DNA of 5,806 nucleotides, from positions 1-5,806 of the forward strand of contig CATYWI010000096.1 of assembly GCA_958414155.1 (NCBI GenBank). Reading direction: 5' to 3'. Below the pieces are notes generated by a model. It was given only the letters and a program-made list of their open reading frames with translations, had not been told where the DNA came from and did not search any database. This DNA comes from an uncultured Anaerotruncus sp. GTDB lineage: Bacteria > Bacillota_A > Clostridia > Oscillospirales > CAG-272. Positions 5,226 through 5,806 of the stretch are shown piece after piece. Positions within the stretch are counted from its first letter, which is position 1; each line of letters starts with the position of its first letter. Made by a program: the position numbers and the translations under genes.

Positions 5226-5806
5226 TTTCGTCCTCCCCGGAGAGATACTTCTCCATTATATCGGTGGCATCAACACGGCGCATTCCCTCATACTTACCGT
5301 AAAAGTAAACCTTGTCCGCATATTCGTGAAGCGACAGGCAGTAATATATGCCGGGGTATTTTTCGGATTCAAACTTTACGACATAGGTGTTTACCGGCTC
5401 GCCGACCACATCGCCCTCGGCAGCTCCGCCGGTCCAGCGGTCACGCATGAGCGCCACATCGTCGCCTGTTATCGCAACAAGAGCTATGCTCACCGTACCT
5501 TCCGTATCGCAGATGTAAGCGCGCACCGGCTCAAAGGTATCAAGGGAAGCAATGATATCGGTGCCGGAGTAAAGTATATCGCCCCATTCGGTGCAGAGCC
5601 ACTCGGACGGCTCAAGCCCGCTTATCGTGTAAAGCGATTGTTCAGCGCCGGACAGCATTGCCCTTGCATACACCTTTTTTGATCTTGCAGCAGGCTCAAG
5701 ATATGCGGGCATAAAGCTGTATGCACTGCCTGTTTTTTTATCGATGATGCGCAATCCCTGCGATTCGAGCTTACGGGTGCAGCCGGAAAGCATGAGCACC
5801 GGTAGC
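5206..5806 (-). CDS. Uncharacterised lipoprotein, start cut by window edge
   Basis: The frame stays open to the right edge, so the true start lies outside. The first visible residues read LPVLMLSGC: a hydrophobic signal-peptide end followed by a lipobox (L-S-G-C, cysteine codon at 5779-5781). This predicts lipidation by Lgt, cleavage by signal peptidase II and anchoring on the outer face of the membrane. The mature part is about 190 residues and has no membrane segment or motif that I recognise. It is rich in Tyr, Glu and Asp, with aromatic-rich patches such as GIYYCLSLHEYADKVYFYGKYEG near the C-terminus, and ends in an acidic tail. A beta-rich extracytoplasmic domain is possible but is only an impression. 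An internal GTG at 5797-5799 could be read as a start, but it would leave almost no signal peptide, so an upstream start is more likely. The stop lies 20 bases inside rimI. I do not recognise the family and assign no function. Confidence 0.75.
   Translation of the reverse strand, partial: LPVLMLSGCTRKLESQGLRIIDKKTGSAYSFMPAYLEPAARSKKVYARAMLSGAEQSLYTISGLEPSEWLCTEWGDILYSGTDIIASLDTFEPVRAYICDTEGTVSIALVAITGDDVALMRDRWTGGAAEGDVVGEPVNTYVVKFESEKYPGIYYCLSLHEYADKVYFYGKYEGMRRVDATDIMEKYLSGEDESVTTAD
5232..5238 (-). promoter_or_regulatory. Ribosome binding site of rimI (GGGGAGG)
   Basis: A strong Shine-Dalgarno site, GGGGAGG, lies six bases upstream of the GTG start of rimI. It sits inside the end of the lipoprotein coding region and decides the non-ATG start. 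The 20-base overlap suggests that the two genes are translationally coupled. Confidence 0.8.

Overview
The window reads as ordinary chromosomal housekeeping DNA from a Gram-positive anaerobe of the class Clostridia. I infer this from the Rex redox repressor, the DnaD-domain plus DnaI/DnaC-like helicase-loading pair in place of a proteobacterial DnaC, and the TGS-domain nucleoside kinase, a family I associate mainly with Clostridia and Thermotogae. Strong Shine-Dalgarno sites and moderate GC content fit this. I cannot name a genus.

All seven genes lie on the minus strand, so the gene order runs from the right edge of the window to the left. The first is a lipoprotein of unknown function, cut by the right edge (5206-5806). 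It is followed by rimI (ribosomal-protein alanine acetyltransferase, 4731-5225), tsaD (tRNA t6A synthesis, 3679-4710), rex (NADH-sensing repressor, 2897-3604), a DnaD-domain replication protein (1849-2886), a DnaI/DnaC-like AAA+ ATPase (869-1849), and the first 272 codons of a TGS/SAD-domain nucleoside kinase cut by the left edge (1-816).

Spacing is tight: a 20-base overlap, then gaps of 20, 74 and 10 bases, a 1-base overlap (TAATG), then a gap of 52 bases. No stretch over 300 bases lacks a gene. This looks like one long co-directional transcription unit, perhaps with internal promoters in the 74-base gap before rex and the 52-base gap before the kinase. I found no tRNA, rRNA, CRISPR array, insertion sequence or riboswitch.

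Functionally the block joins translation upkeep (rimI, tsaD), redox-dependent transcription control (rex), replication initiation or restart (DnaD and its ATPase partner) and nucleotide salvage (kinase). I did not find a clearly new biological system. The points most worth a second look are the partial TGS-kinase, a chain of three overlapping inverted repeats just upstream of rex, a terminator-shaped hairpin on the non-coding strand at the end of the ATPase gene, and rex sitting in tight linkage with replication genes.
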